Source: Alicyclobacillus sp. (GTDB taxonomy: Bacteria > Bacillota > Bacilli > Alicyclobacillales > Alicyclobacillaceae). Taken from it: DNA of 64,000 bases. The notes beneath the pieces were generated by a model. The model was not told where the DNA came from and did no database searches. It saw only the letters and a list, made by a program, of their open reading frames with translations. The stretch lies in NCBI GenBank assembly GCA_023511295.1, contig JAIMBT010000020.1:1-64000 (forward strand). The letters run 5' to 3'. Positions 48,035 through 57,753 of the stretch are shown here, piece after piece. Position 1 is the stretch's first letter; each line of letters opens with the position of its first letter. The translations under genes and the position numbers were made by a program.

Positions 48035-49348
48035 GTGAAACCGTTCCGGCTTACGCCGCCGCGCGTGATAGCGCTCAGTTATCTGGCGTCTGCGGTCGCG
48101 GGCGCACTGCTGCTCGCACTGCCTGTGTCGCACCGCGTGCCTGTGTCCTTTACGGACGAGATGTTCACGGCCGCGAGCGCACTGTACGTCACAGGATTGT
48201 CCTCGGTGACCACAGCGACCACGTGGACGCCGTTTGGCGACGTCATCATCGCACTGTTGATTCAGATTGGCGGCATCGGCATCATTTTGGTGTCCACCTC
48301 GTTTTATCTGCTGGTCGGGCGCAAGATCTCACTCGGCACGCGGATGCTGTTGGCAGAGGACAAGAACTTCAGCGTGCACGGCATGGTTCGCCTCACGAAG
48401 GCCATCCTCGCGTTCACGTTCGCGATTGAGGGCGCTGCAGCCCTGCTGTTCACGCTGTACTTCCGCTGGGTTTACCACTACTCGTGGGTCCGTGCGGTCT
48501 GCATCAGCTGTTTCCACGTGGTATCCGCCTTCAACAACGCCGGCTTTGACCTGTGGGGAAACAACCTGGAGGGTTTCGCGACAGATCCATTCGTCCTTCT
48601 GCTGACGAGTTTCCTCATCATCACGGGCGGCATCGGGTTCGTGGTGTTGGTGGAACTGTGGGGCTACCCGACGACGCGCAAGGTGTCCTTGCACACCAAG
48701 TTGGTGCTCCGCGTAACGGCCGCTCTGCTCGTCGTGGGGACGGTGCTGATTCTGCTGTTTGAATGGAACCAGTCGTTTCGTGACCTGAGCTGGCCCTACA
48801 AGGTCCTCAACGCTTGGTTTGCATCCGTGACCACCCGCACGGCGGGCTTCGACTCCATCCCCATCAGCCACATGCGGGAGGCCACCTGGTTCATCATGAC
48901 CATCCTGATGTTCATCGGTGCCTCGCCAGGGTCGACCGGAGGCGGCATCAAGACGACGACGTTCTTCACGCTCATCAAGACCGCGCTGTCGACGGCGCGA
49001 GGGGAAACCGACGTGACCGTCGGTGAGCGGTCCATCCCTGGGGACATCGCGCAGCGGTCCTTGGTCATCTTCCTCCTGGCCATGACGGTGGTCATGGGAT
49101 GCACCCTGATTGACGCGGCGTTCGAGCCTGGGATACCATTGATGCGAATCATTTTTGAGGAGGTCTCCGCGTTCGGTACGGTCGGTCTGACGACCGGCAT
49201 CACGGGCATCATCGGAGACCCGATGAAGTGGGTCATCATCTTTACGATGTACGTCGGGCGAATCGGCATTCTCACCTTGCTCATCAGTGTCGTGCAGCGT
49301 GGACAGTCGAAGGTCAAACGGGTGCCCGAGCGCATCCTGATTGGCTGA
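48035..49348 (+). CDS. ktrB: KtrB potassium uptake channel subunit
   Basis: The 437-residue membrane protein belongs to the TrkH/KtrB family. Four pore loops, each with the filter glycine, are visible: VTGLSSVTT, FNNAGFDLWG, TTRTAGFDS and FGTVGLTTG. It also shows SPGSTGGGIKTTTF. It carries K+ (Na+-coupled in relatives) into the cell with KtrA as regulator. GTG 48035 lies behind CGGGGTGA. Open frame extends upstream but without membrane-protein composition. Confidence 0.93.
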   Translation: MKPFRLTPPRVIALSYLASAVAGALLLALPVSHRVPVSFTDEMFTAASALYVTGLSSVTTATTWTPFGDVIIALLIQIGGIGIILVSTSFYLLVGRKISLGTRMLLAEDKNFSVHGMVRLTKAILAFTFAIEGAAALLFTLYFRWVYHYSWVRAVCISCFHVVSAFNNAGFDLWGNNLEGFATDPFVLLLTSFLIITGGIGFVVLVELWGYPTTRKVSLHTKLVLRVTAALLVVGTVLILLFEWNQSFRDLSWPYKVLNAWFASVTTRTAGFDSIPISHMREATWFIMTILMFIGASPGSTGGGIKTTTFFTLIKTALSTARGETDVTVGERSIPGDIAQRSLVIFLLAMTVVMGCTLIDAAFEPGIPLMRIIFEEVSAFGTVGLTTGITGIIGDPMKWVIIFTMYVGRIGILTLLISVVQRGQSKVKRVPERILIG

Positions 49349-49379
49349 ACAGCACACTTTGCGGACAAGGAGATCAACC

Positions 49380-50099
49380 GTGGCAAACAACCGACCCCTC
49401 GGACTGCTGGGTGGCACCCGGCTGAACAATGTTGGCAGGCGAAATCCGAAGACGATTGGCATCATTGGCGCCGGGAGGTTTGGCACAGGGGCGGCGCAGG
49501 AACTCATCCGCAATGGCCACCATGTGCTCTTGATAGATCACGATGCGGACACGCTGGAACCGCTCGCTCACCTGTGCCATACGGCCATTGGGAACGCGGA
49601 GGACAGCGAGTTTCTCGCCGAGGCGGGGATCAAGGACGTCGATGCGGTGATTGTCGCCATCGGGGACAACGAGACGGCGTCGAACCACGCCACCATCAAC
49701 TGCAAGGATTTCGGCCTGTATGTCGTGGCGAAGGCGACGCACGCGACGCACGGCAAGATCTTAGATCGCCTCGGCGCGGACTACGTCGTGTTCCCTGAAC
49801 ACGACTCCGGTGTTCGACTGGCACGTTTGCTGACCCGCTCGTCCATTCTGGACATGATTGAGCTCTACGAAGAAGTCTTCATGATGGAGGTCAATGCGGG
49901 CGGCGAATTGGTCGGCAAGACGTTGGACGAGCTGAACCTGCCGCGACGCTTCGGCGTTCAGGTATTGCTCATCCTGCGGGGCAACAAGACGGTGTTTCCG
50001 GTGGCCGCGAAGGACGTCGTCGAGGAGGGCGACCGCGTGGTACTGCTCGGTTCCTCCGAGTCGCTGCACCGGGTCGCAAAAATCGCGGAGACGCCTTGA
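49380..50099 (+). CDS. ktrA: KtrA RCK regulatory subunit
   Basis: The 239-residue cytoplasmic protein has a nucleotide-binding RCK_N domain (IGIIGAGRFGTGAAQEL, then DHDADTLEP) and an RCK_C domain (about 155-235). It forms the octameric ring under KtrB and gates it by ATP/ADP; in Firmicutes the RCK_C domain can bind c-di-AMP. GTG 49380 follows AAGGAGATC, 31 bases after ktrB. The first 24 residues are an unusual basic extension. Confidence 0.92.
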   Translation: MANNRPLGLLGGTRLNNVGRRNPKTIGIIGAGRFGTGAAQELIRNGHHVLLIDHDADTLEPLAHLCHTAIGNAEDSEFLAEAGIKDVDAVIVAIGDNETASNHATINCKDFGLYVVAKATHATHGKILDRLGADYVVFPEHDSGVRLARLLTRSSILDMIELYEEVFMMEVNAGGELVGKTLDELNLPRRFGVQVLLILRGNKTVFPVAAKDVVEEGDRVVLLGSSESLHRVAKIAETP

Positions 50100-50135
50100 C
50101 GCGGTTCAGCGTGCGAATGTGGGTTCCGGCCGCGC

Positions 50136-50166
50136 TTGTCAAAACCTTCCCGGGCTCTGGTATACT
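50136..50166 (+). promoter_or_regulatory. Promoter of pheST (extended -10)
   Basis: TTGTCA (50136-50141), then TGGTATACT with -10 at 50161-50166. The 19-bp spacer is long but the TGn extension compensates. Confidence 0.7.
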
Positions 50167-50206
50167 GGGAGGACCGTGGACGGGCGTCCAACACGAGGTA
50201 GCGCAG

Positions 50207-50242
50207 CGAGCTGTTCGCCCAATGGGTGACCGCTCGTTTTTT
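50207..50242 (+). terminator. Attenuator-like hairpin in the pheST leader
   Basis: CGAGC (50207-50211) pairs with GCTCG (50232-50236), with inner pairs CCC/GGG (50218-50220, 50224-50226), and TTTTTT follows. It lies about 35-70 bases after the transcription start and before pheS, so pheST must be read through it. Confidence 0.75.
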
Positions 50243-50275
50243 ATCGCCGCTCCGGTCTGGCGCGGTCGTGTGTAA
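50222..50275 (+). CDS. Putative 17-residue leader peptide of pheST
   Basis: ATG 50222 opens [17 protein letters not shown] and stops at TAA 50273, right at the pheS ribosome site. It contains two adjacent Phe codons (TTT TTT), which are also the T tract of the hairpin. No ribosome site is clear (AGCGAG lies 14 bases before). It could be a Phe-sensing or coupling peptide, or chance. Confidence 0.35.
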   Translation: MGDRSFFIAAPVWRGRV

Positions 50276-50283
50276 GGAGGAGG

Positions 50284-51345
50284 ATGTCGGTGGATATCAA
50301 TCAGATAGAGCGGGAACTGCAGACGCTCGGCGAGACGGCCATCGCGGCTCTCGAAGCTGCAGCAGATCTCCGTGAACTGGACGAGTGGCGGGTGGAGTAC
50401 CTCGGGAAGAAGAGCCGCTTGACGGGCATCTCCCGCGAGATGGGACAACTTCCACCGGACGAGCGGCCGGTGCTGGGTGAACGCGTGAATGCGCTGCGCG
50501 GTCACCTGACGACCGCGTTTGAGAACCGGGCGCGGCAACTGCAGCAGGAGGCGTTGGCGCGTCGGTTGGGAGCCGAGCGGATCGACATCACGATGCCCGG
50601 CCGACCGCATCCGCTGGGGGCGGTCCACCCCATCACGCGAGTGATTGAGGAGATAGAAGACGTGTTCCTCGGCATGGGGTTCCAGATTGCCGAGGGACCG
50701 GAAGTCGAGACGGACGAGTACAACTTCGAACGGTTGAACTTGCCGAAGGATCACCCGGCTCGGGACATGCAGGACACGTTCTACCTGACCGATACGCTGC
50801 TGATGCGGACACACACCTCGCCGATGCAGGTTCGTACGATGGAACGCATGCGGCCCCACGCCCCTGTCAAGGTGATTGTACCGGGACGGGTGTACCGGCG
50901 CGACGAGGACGACGCGACGCACTCCCACGCCTTTACGCAGATTGAAGGTTTGGTTGTCGACCGGGGCATTCGCATGAGCGACCTCAAAGGTGTCCTCGAG
51001 CAGTTTGCGAAGGCTGTGTTCGGTCCCGACCAGGCTGTGCGGCTGCGGCCGAGCTACTTTCCGTTCACCGAGCCGAGCGCCGAAGTCGACATTCGTTGTG
51101 TCCACTGCGGTGGCGCTGGCTGCCGCGTATGCAAGCAGACGGGCTGGATTGAGATCTTGGGGGCCGGGATGGTGCACCCCTTCGTGCTCGACCTGGCCGG
51201 GTACGACAGCCGTGTGTTCAGTGGGTTCGCGTTTGGGATGGGGCCGGAGCGGATTGCGATGCTGAAATACGGGATAGACGATATCCGGCTGCTGTATCAG
51301 AACGACTTGCGGCTGCTGCAGCAGTTCACCCGGGTGGTCGGGTAG
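50284..51345 (+). CDS. pheS: Phenylalanine-tRNA ligase alpha subunit
   Basis: The 353-residue subunit has an N-terminal coiled coil ([23 protein letters not shown]) and the class II core: [68 protein letters not shown] (motif 2) and [16 protein letters not shown] (motif 3). It forms a heterotetramer with PheT. ATG 50284 is three bases from GGAGG; GTG 50290 is spaced better. Confidence 0.96.
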   Translation: MSVDINQIERELQTLGETAIAALEAAADLRELDEWRVEYLGKKSRLTGISREMGQLPPDERPVLGERVNALRGHLTTAFENRARQLQQEALARRLGAERIDITMPGRPHPLGAVHPITRVIEEIEDVFLGMGFQIAEGPEVETDEYNFERLNLPKDHPARDMQDTFYLTDTLLMRTHTSPMQVRTMERMRPHAPVKVIVPGRVYRRDEDDATHSHAFTQIEGLVVDRGIRMSDLKGVLEQFAKAVFGPDQAVRLRPSYFPFTEPSAEVDIRCVHCGGAGCRVCKQTGWIEILGAGMVHPFVLDLAGYDSRVFSGFAFGMGPERIAMLKYGIDDIRLLYQNDLRLLQQFTRVVG

Positions 51346-51413
51346 ATGGCTGCGCGGATTGCGGCGAACCGGCCGGGGTTCGCCCTGGACAACCTCGACA
51401 AGGAGGCTCCCTG

Positions 51414-53861
51414 ATGAAGGTTTCTTACCAATGGCTGTGCGAGGTGGTCGACATCCGGGACGTGGCGCCGGAAGCGCTGGCAGCGCGCCTGACATCTGCG
51501 GGCCTCGCCGTGGATGCGGTCGAGCCGCGCGTGCAGGGCATCCGTGGTGTGGTGGTCGGCGAAGTGGTGGCGTGCGCCCAGCATCCGAATGCGGATCGAC
51601 TCAAGGTTTGCGAGGTGCGGGTGAGCGAAGCGGAGGCGCCGCTGACCATCGTCTGCGGTGCCCCGAATGTCGCTGCAGGTCAGCGCGTGCCAGTCGCCAC
51701 CGTGGGAGCGATGCTCCCCGGGGGGCCCATCGGGCGCGCGAGACTGCGCGGCGTCGAGTCCTGCGGGATGCTCTGCTCGGCGGCCGAGATTGGACTGGAG
51801 ACGCGACTGTTGCCCAAGGAGCAGACGGAAGGCCTCTACATTCTGCCCGCAGACGCGCCGATTGGCGCGGATGTCGTCGCATACCTGCACCTGGATGACG
51901 TGGTGCTCGACATCGACCTGACGCCGAACCGCAGCGACTGCCTGTCCATCCGCGGCTTGGCCTACGAGATTGCCGCTCTCTACGGGCGCGAGGTCCGGTT
52001 GGCCGCTCCGTCGTTGGCGGCCTCGGGTCAACCGAGCCCGGTTACGGTCCGGCTCGAGACCGACGGGTGTCCACGCTACGACGCGCGGGTCCTTGAGGGG
52101 CTGAACGATGGTCCATCGCCCATCTGGATGCAGATGCGGCTCTTGGCGATGGGGGTGCGCCCCATCGGCTGTATCGTCGACGTGACCAACTACGTGATGC
52201 TCGAGTGGGGGCAGCCGCTGCACGCGTTCGATTTGGACCAGGTGCACGACCGGACGATTGTCGTACGCCAGGCCGAGGAAGGCGAGGAACTGGTCACGCT
52301 GGACGGCATCCCGCGACGGCTGTCCGCAGATACCATCGTGATTGCAGATCCCGACCGGGCTATCGGCATCGCGGGCGTCATGGGTGGGGCGAACTCCGAG
52401 ATCCGCTCTGGGACACGCCGTGTCATCTTGGAGTCGGCGGTCTTCCACGCCGCGTCGGTGCGAAGGACCGGGCAACGGCTCGGGCTCCGGTCCGAGGCCC
52501 AGCAGCGGTTTGAGAAGGGGGTTGACCCGGTTGCCGTCCGGGCCGCCCTCGACCGAGCGGCCAGCCTGTACACCGAGTTGGCAGGCGGCATGTTGGTCGG
52601 CGATGCCGTCAGCGTGCGCCGAGGCGCTCCCGTCGATGCAGAGGGGGAGCAGATTGTCGAATTTGATCCGCTCCGATGCCGCGGCCTCCTCGGCGCGGAC
52701 GTTGCCGACGAACAAATCCTGCAGGTGTTTGACGCGCTCGGATTCACGACGGACCGCAGCAGCGCCGTCTGGCGCGTGACGGTCCCAACCCGCCGCCCCG
52801 ACATCACTCGGGAAGCGGATCTCGTGGAGGAAGTCGCGCGCATGGTCGGGTATGACCAGATTCCGTCCACCTTGCCGCAGGGCGCAACGACGGCCGGAGT
52901 TCTCACCCGCGCGCAGCAGATGCAGCGCGTCACGCGGCACACACTGGTCGGGTGCGGAATGATGGAGGTGTTCACGTACGCCTTTACCCATCCGTCGCAA
53001 CTGGACGCGCTTCGCATCGCGGAGGACGATCCGCTACGGCGCACCATCCCACTGGCACGGCCGATGTCGGATGACCGCACGGTCTTGCGGACCCATCTGT
53101 TGCCGAGTCTCGCCCAGGTGGCCGCGTACAACCTCGCGCACGGAAACCCCGGTGCGGGCGTCTTTGAGATTGCGCGCGTGTATGTTCCAAACGGGTTGCC
53201 CCTGACCGAGCAGCCGGAGGAGCGCGTGCAGTGGGCGGGTCTCTGGTTTGGTCAGGTGCCACAGCGGGTCGGGGAGCGCGCGCGGCCGTACGACTTCTTT
53301 GACGCCAAAGGCGTCATTGAGGCGTGGCTGGAGGCCCTCGGCTGTCGGGGACAGGCCGAATTTCAGCGCACAGAGAAGCCGTGGTACCACCCCGGTCGCT
53401 CGGCTGAGGTGGTGGTCGACGGGCGTTCGGTCGGGACGTTTGGCCAGCTGCATCCGCAGACGGCCGAACATCTGGATGTTCCGGCGAACACCCTGTACGC
53501 AGAGTTCGGGCTGGAGAAGATAGCTGCGCTATCCCATCCGACCTTGCGGGTGAACCCGCTGCCCAGATTCCCGATGTCGCTTCGGGACCTGGCCGTGGTG
53601 GTCCGGTCGACCGTTGCCGTGGCAGACCTCGTCCATGCCGCCAAAGCGGCCGCGGACCGCATCGAGCCAGGCGTGCTCGAATCCTGCCAGCTGTTCGATG
53701 TATACCGCGGTGCAGGTATTCCCGAGGGGAAAGTCAGTTTGGCGTTTTCGTTCGTGTATCGCGCGGCAGATCGGACGTTGACGGACGCCGAGGTGACGAA
53801 CCTGGAACACGCGGTGCTCGACGCATGGAAGGACGCGTTCCAGGCGGAACTCCGGCAGTAA
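51414..53861 (+). CDS. pheT: Phenylalanine-tRNA ligase beta subunit
   Basis: The 815-residue subunit contains the EMAP-like tRNA-binding domain (about 40-150, VVVGEVVACAQHPNADRLKVCEV), B3/B4 editing domains, B5 and a C-terminal ferredoxin-fold anticodon domain (PRFPMSLRDLAVVV). It carries the tRNA recognition and editing site. Full length. ATG 51414 follows AAGGAGG. Confidence 0.95.
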   Translation: MKVSYQWLCEVVDIRDVAPEALAARLTSAGLAVDAVEPRVQGIRGVVVGEVVACAQHPNADRLKVCEVRVSEAEAPLTIVCGAPNVAAGQRVPVATVGAMLPGGPIGRARLRGVESCGMLCSAAEIGLETRLLPKEQTEGLYILPADAPIGADVVAYLHLDDVVLDIDLTPNRSDCLSIRGLAYEIAALYGREVRLAAPSLAASGQPSPVTVRLETDGCPRYDARVLEGLNDGPSPIWMQMRLLAMGVRPIGCIVDVTNYVMLEWGQPLHAFDLDQVHDRTIVVRQAEEGEELVTLDGIPRRLSADTIVIADPDRAIGIAGVMGGANSEIRSGTRRVILESAVFHAASVRRTGQRLGLRSEAQQRFEKGVDPVAVRAALDRAASLYTELAGGMLVGDAVSVRRGAPVDAEGEQIVEFDPLRCRGLLGADVADEQILQVFDALGFTTDRSSAVWRVTVPTRRPDITREADLVEEVARMVGYDQIPSTLPQGATTAGVLTRAQQMQRVTRHTLVGCGMMEVFTYAFTHPSQLDALRIAEDDPLRRTIPLARPMSDDRTVLRTHLLPSLAQVAAYNLAHGNPGAGVFEIARVYVPNGLPLTEQPEERVQWAGLWFGQVPQRVGERARPYDFFDAKGVIEAWLEALGCRGQAEFQRTEKPWYHPGRSAEVVVDGRSVGTFGQLHPQTAEHLDVPANTLYAEFGLEKIAALSHPTLRVNPLPRFPMSLRDLAVVVRSTVAVADLVHAAKAAADRIEPGVLESCQLFDVYRGAGIPEGKVSLAFSFVYRAADRTLTDAEVTNLEHAVLDAWKDAFQAELRQ

Positions 53862-53913
53862 CGCACCATACCGGGCGCCGAGGCTGAGAGGGCAATTGGA
53901 AGGAAGGGTGCAG

Positions 53914-54237
53914 ATGGCGGACGAAGCGGTACGCAGGTTGCGCGTGAAGGTGGCCAACAGCGACTACACCTTGCGCGGGGACGCGTCGGAGGAACACCTG
54001 CGCGCCGTCGCCCGAGCGGTGGACGAGATGATGCGCCGCATTCTGGCCGGCAACCCGCGGCTGGACGAACGTCGAGGCGCGGTTTTGACCGCGCTCAACT
54101 TGGCCGACCAGTTGCTGCGGCTGCAACAGGAGCACGAGCGCCTGCGGGCGGAACACCAGGCGTTGTCTGCGGCACACGCTGTGTTGCAAAAGGAATACGC
54201 CGAACTGGCGGCACTGTTCGACCAATCCGACGCGTGA
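53914..54237 (+). CDS. zapA: Cell division protein ZapA
   Basis: The 107-residue protein has the ZapA head (RRLRVKVANSDYTLRGDASEEHLRAVARAVDEMM) and a long coiled coil (LRLQQEHERLRAEHQAL). It bundles FtsZ filaments at mid-cell. ATG 53914 is five bases from GGAAGGG. Its place after pheT is conserved in Bacillus. Confidence 0.88.
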   Translation: MADEAVRRLRVKVANSDYTLRGDASEEHLRAVARAVDEMMRRILAGNPRLDERRGAVLTALNLADQLLRLQQEHERLRAEHQALSAAHAVLQKEYAELAALFDQSDA

Positions 54238-54250
54238 GGGGTGTGCCTCG

Positions 54251-54766
54251 GTGGATACGCTCGACTGGGTGATTGTGGCGATTGTCGTGTTGGGTGGGTG
54301 GAATGGGTACCGAATCGGATTATTTCGCCAGGTGACCCGTTTGTTTGGCGCGGTGCTCGCCTATGGCCTCGCCATCTGGCTGCGGCCCTACCTGATGCCG
54401 GTCATCTCGCACCTGCTGCAGGGTGCCCATCTTCAGCCACCCCGAGACAGCGTGTTGTCGCTGTTCTTGGGAAACGTCTCGGGCGCCATCTCGTTCACGG
54501 TCCTGTTCCTGGTCGCGTTTGTCCTGCTGCGTTACTGTGCGGGGTTGGTCGACGCGCTGTTCAGCCTGCCCATCCTCTCGACGCTCAACCGCCTGGCCGG
54601 CCTGGCTGCCGGCCTCATCCTCGCACTTCTCCTGGTTTATGTGGCGAGTCTCGTCGCGCGTTACGTAAGCAATCCGTGGTTACAGCACGAACTCGCGCAA
54701 TCGTCCATCGTACAGTGGCTCGATGCGACGCGCACGCACGTGCACGGCACTCCGCCGCAGAGCTGA
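54251..54766 (+). CDS. CvpA family membrane protein
   Basis: The 171-residue protein has four membrane spans and the CvpA pattern: DWVIVAIVVLGGWNGYRIGLFRQVTRL, then FTVLFLVAFVLLRY and RLAGLAAGLILALLLVY. The family is required for colicin V production in E. coli and has unknown general function. GTG 54251 stands 13 bases after zapA; the gene pair is common before mutS2 in Bacilli. Confidence 0.85.
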   Translation: MDTLDWVIVAIVVLGGWNGYRIGLFRQVTRLFGAVLAYGLAIWLRPYLMPVISHLLQGAHLQPPRDSVLSLFLGNVSGAISFTVLFLVAFVLLRYCAGLVDALFSLPILSTLNRLAGLAAGLILALLLVYVASLVARYVSNPWLQHELAQSSIVQWLDATRTHVHGTPPQS

Positions 54767-54878
54767 CGCGGGGTCGGCGCGTCGGCTCACATACCTGCTG
54801 CCGCGACAGAGGCGCGTCCACGCACGGCGCGCCTCTTGCACTTGCGGTCGTATCCCACCCGCTGTGTCGGCGTCGAGG

Positions 54879-55223
54879 TCAGTCGTGACGGCCGCGCATC
54901 TCGGTCGGGATGAACAGATCGACGATGCCAATCACCAGCGACGCCAACAGCGCACCGAGGATAGAAGCGCGCATCCCGGGCACAAACAGTTGCGCCACGT
55001 AAATCACGACCGCGCCGGAGATGAAGCCGACAATCCCGCGGCCGAACGGGGAGATGCGGCGGCCGAACAGGGCCTCAATCGCCCATCCCAACAGTGCGAT
55101 GACGACAGCTGCCAGCAGGGCGGACCAGAACCCCATCACGGCAAAGCCTGGCACGATAAACCCCACGAACATCAGCACCAGCGCGGAGACGATGAAGCGC
55201 ACGATTGTGCCTATCCAGTTCAC
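54879..55223 (-). CDS. Phage holin family 4-like (YvlD-type) membrane protein
   Basis: The 114-residue protein has three to four membrane spans: IVRFIVSALVLMFVGFIVPGF, FWSALLAAVVIALLGWAIEALFG and ILGALLASLVIGIVDLFIPTE. RRISPFGRGIVGFISGAVVIY is the family pattern. Despite the family name it is a chromosomal gene in many Bacilli, often near mutS2, with unknown role. GTG at 55223 follows AAGGGATGG. Confidence 0.8.
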   Translation of the reverse strand: MNWIGTIVRFIVSALVLMFVGFIVPGFAVMGFWSALLAAVVIALLGWAIEALFGRRISPFGRGIVGFISGAVVIYVAQLFVPGMRASILGALLASLVIGIVDLFIPTEMRGRHD

Positions 55224-55336
55224 GTCAGCACCATCCCTTCGTCGCGAACTCGTCCGTAGGATGCCCTGGACCCCGCGCGCTATGTGATACAATGGTCCCG
55301 GTTTGGACGAGAATTCTTTGTGAAAGCAGGTATCCG

Positions 55337-57682
55337 ATGGATCCCCGGGTTGTCGCAACACTTGAACTCGACAAAGTGAAGGTGCAGATTCGCGACTTCG
55401 CCGCTTGCTCCTTGGGAAAGCGGCGGATTGACGAGATGTTGCCCTTCGCGCGCCTCGCTGACGCCGTGGCTGAACTGGACGTCGTGGATGAGGCGCTGCG
55501 CTTCTTGTACCGCTTGGGTCCGCTGCCGTTCGGAGGGGTCACGGACATTTCGTCGGCACTGCGCAAGGCAGAGATAGGCGGCGTCCTCAACCCGGAGGAA
55601 CTCAATCAGGTCGTGTTCTTGATTCAGGGCGGCCGTCGGGTTCGTCAGGCGCTGTTCGAGGACGTCGACGACTTCGACATCCCACGTCTGCGCACGGTGG
55701 CGTCGGCACTGTTTGATGCCCGGAAGACGGAGGAAGAGATTCGCCGTGCCCTGTCCGAAGACGGCGTCATCCACGACCACGCCAGCCCTGCGCTGGCTCA
55801 GATTCGCAGTGCCAAGCGTCAGTTGGAGGCGCGGATGCGCCAACAGCTGGAGCAGATGCTGCGCACGCATGCCCGATTCCTGCAGGACCCCGTGATTGCC
55901 ATGCGGGGCGACAGCCTGTGTCTGCCGGTCCGAGTGGAATTCAAAAACGCCGTTCCCGGCATCGTCCACGATGTGTCAGCGTCCGGGGCGACGGTCTACA
56001 TTCAGCCGCAGAGCGTTGTCGAAACGGGTGCCCGCGTCCGGGCGCTGGCAGTCGACGAAGAACGCGAGGTGGAGCGGATTCTGCAGGCGCTCTCTGGGCA
56101 CGTTGCAGCCGTGGCGGCAGAGCTGCGCACGAACCTGGAATACCTTGGAGCCATCGATGCGTGGTTCGCGAAGGCGGGCTACGCCCGCGCCGTGGACGGA
56201 CAGCGACCGGTCCTCCGGGAGGACGGCGTGTGGGTGCTGCGGCGCGCCCGCCACCCGCTGTTGCCGCGAGCGACGGCCGTTCCTGTCGACCTGGAACTCG
56301 GCGCCGTACACCGGATGCTCATCATCACGGGGCCGAACACCGGTGGCAAGACCGTGACACTCAAAACCGTCGGGTTGCTGACGCTGCTCGCGATGTGCGG
56401 TTGCTTCTTGCCGTCCGAACAACCGTGCGACATCGGGTGGTGCGACCAGATCTTTGCCGACATCGGCGATGAGCAAAGCATCGAGCAGAGCTTGTCCACG
56501 TTCTCCTCACACCTGCGCAACATCGTGTCGATGCTCGAGCGCGTGACAGGCGACAGCTTGGTCCTCCTCGACGAACTCGGTGCTGGGACCGACCCGGCCG
56601 AAGGCGCAGCCCTGTCGATGGCCATCCTCGACCACCTCAAGGCGTGGGGCGCCCGTGTGGTCGCAACCACCCACTATGCGGAGTTGAAGGCGTACGCCTT
56701 GAATGATCCGGCCGCTACGAACGCCAGTATGGAGTTTGACGTGGACACGCTTCGGCCCACGTACCGCCTTCGGATTGGCATCCCGGGTCGCTCCAACGCC
56801 CTCGCGATTGCTGCGCGGCTGGGCCTGTCGGAAACTGTCATCGAGCGGGCGCGGACGTACGTCCGGTCGGACGACGCACGGGTGGACGATTTGATTCGCA
56901 ATATGGAGGCCGCTCGTCAGGAAGCGGAGCGGCTGCGCGAGGAGGCTCGGCAAGCAGAGGCGGAAGCGTCCCGCATTCGTCGGGAGTTGGAAACGCGCGA
57001 GCGGGACCTGGATGCAGAGGTGTCACACGTCCGCGAGCGGGCGGTGGAAGAGGCACGCGCCATCGTCGAGCGCGCAGCGGCGGAAGCGGAACGCGTCATC
57101 ACGGAACTGCGGGCGCGCCGGGACTCCGGCGGATGGAAGGACCACGAGTTGGTCGAGCTGCGCAAATCGCTTGAGGCGGCGCTTCCGCCGTCGGTGAAGC
57201 GCGCTGCTCGAAAAGCCCGTGCCCGTGCCGAGGTGCAACCCGGGGCCGTCGTGCGGGTTCTGTCCCTCGGACAGAAGGGGGAGGTCGTCGAGACCGCTGA
57301 CGAAGGACAGACGTTGACGGTTCAATTGGGGCTCCTGCGGATGAAGGTACGTGCCGACGAAGTCGAGCTGTTGCAGAACGCCACACCGCCCGCGTCGCAT
57401 GGCGGTGGACGTTCATTCAAGCCGGCACTCAGCCGGACCTTGCCACTGCAGCTCGACATTCGAGGGGAAACGGTGGAGGAATCCCTTCCGCGGATTGACA
57501 AGTACTTGGATGACGCGCTCGTGCAAGGCCTGGAACGCGTAACCATCGTCCACGGAAAAGGAACCGGCGCTCTGCGTGACGGGGTTCGCCGGTACCTGGA
57601 GAAGCACCCGAGGGTGAAATCGTGGGCGCGGGGAGGCCCCGGGGAAGGCGGGGACGGTGCGACCGTGGTGACGCTACAGTAA
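55337..57682 (+). CDS. mutS2: Endonuclease MutS2
   Basis: The 781-residue protein has the MutS core and ATPase domain (GPNTGGKTVTLKTVG, STFSSHLRNI, LDELGAGTDPAEGAALS, ATTHY), a long coiled coil (about 515-610, rich in Glu/Arg) and the C-terminal Smr nuclease domain (LDIRGETVEESLPRIDKYLDDA, VHGKGTGAL). In Bacillus it acts on collided ribosomes and recombination intermediates. The mismatch-recognition domain of MutS is missing, as in the family. ATG 55337 has AAGCAGG upstream; TGATACAAT at 55285-55293 may be its extended -10. Confidence 0.96.
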   Translation: MDPRVVATLELDKVKVQIRDFAACSLGKRRIDEMLPFARLADAVAELDVVDEALRFLYRLGPLPFGGVTDISSALRKAEIGGVLNPEELNQVVFLIQGGRRVRQALFEDVDDFDIPRLRTVASALFDARKTEEEIRRALSEDGVIHDHASPALAQIRSAKRQLEARMRQQLEQMLRTHARFLQDPVIAMRGDSLCLPVRVEFKNAVPGIVHDVSASGATVYIQPQSVVETGARVRALAVDEEREVERILQALSGHVAAVAAELRTNLEYLGAIDAWFAKAGYARAVDGQRPVLREDGVWVLRRARHPLLPRATAVPVDLELGAVHRMLIITGPNTGGKTVTLKTVGLLTLLAMCGCFLPSEQPCDIGWCDQIFADIGDEQSIEQSLSTFSSHLRNIVSMLERVTGDSLVLLDELGAGTDPAEGAALSMAILDHLKAWGARVVATTHYAELKAYALNDPAATNASMEFDVDTLRPTYRLRIGIPGRSNALAIAARLGLSETVIERARTYVRSDDARVDDLIRNMEAARQEAERLREEARQAEAEASRIRRELETRERDLDAEVSHVRERAVEEARAIVERAAAEAERVITELRARRDSGGWKDHELVELRKSLEAALPPSVKRAARKARARAEVQPGAVVRVLSLGQKGEVVETADEGQTLTVQLGLLRMKVRADEVELLQNATPPASHGGGRSFKPALSRTLPLQLDIRGETVEESLPRIDKYLDDALVQGLERVTIVHGKGTGALRDGVRRYLEKHPRVKSWARGGPGEGGDGATVVTLQ

Positions 57683-57753
57683 ACAGCCGGTCTGACCGGG
57701 TTGCACCCCCGGCGACCGGCTTCCACTATCGGACCCGCGCCGTCCTTCCGCCG

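Noticed and set aside
50161-50245. Possible T-box for pheST
   Set aside because: GGGTGACCGC resembles part of a T-box, but the leader is too short to hold stem I and the specifier loop.
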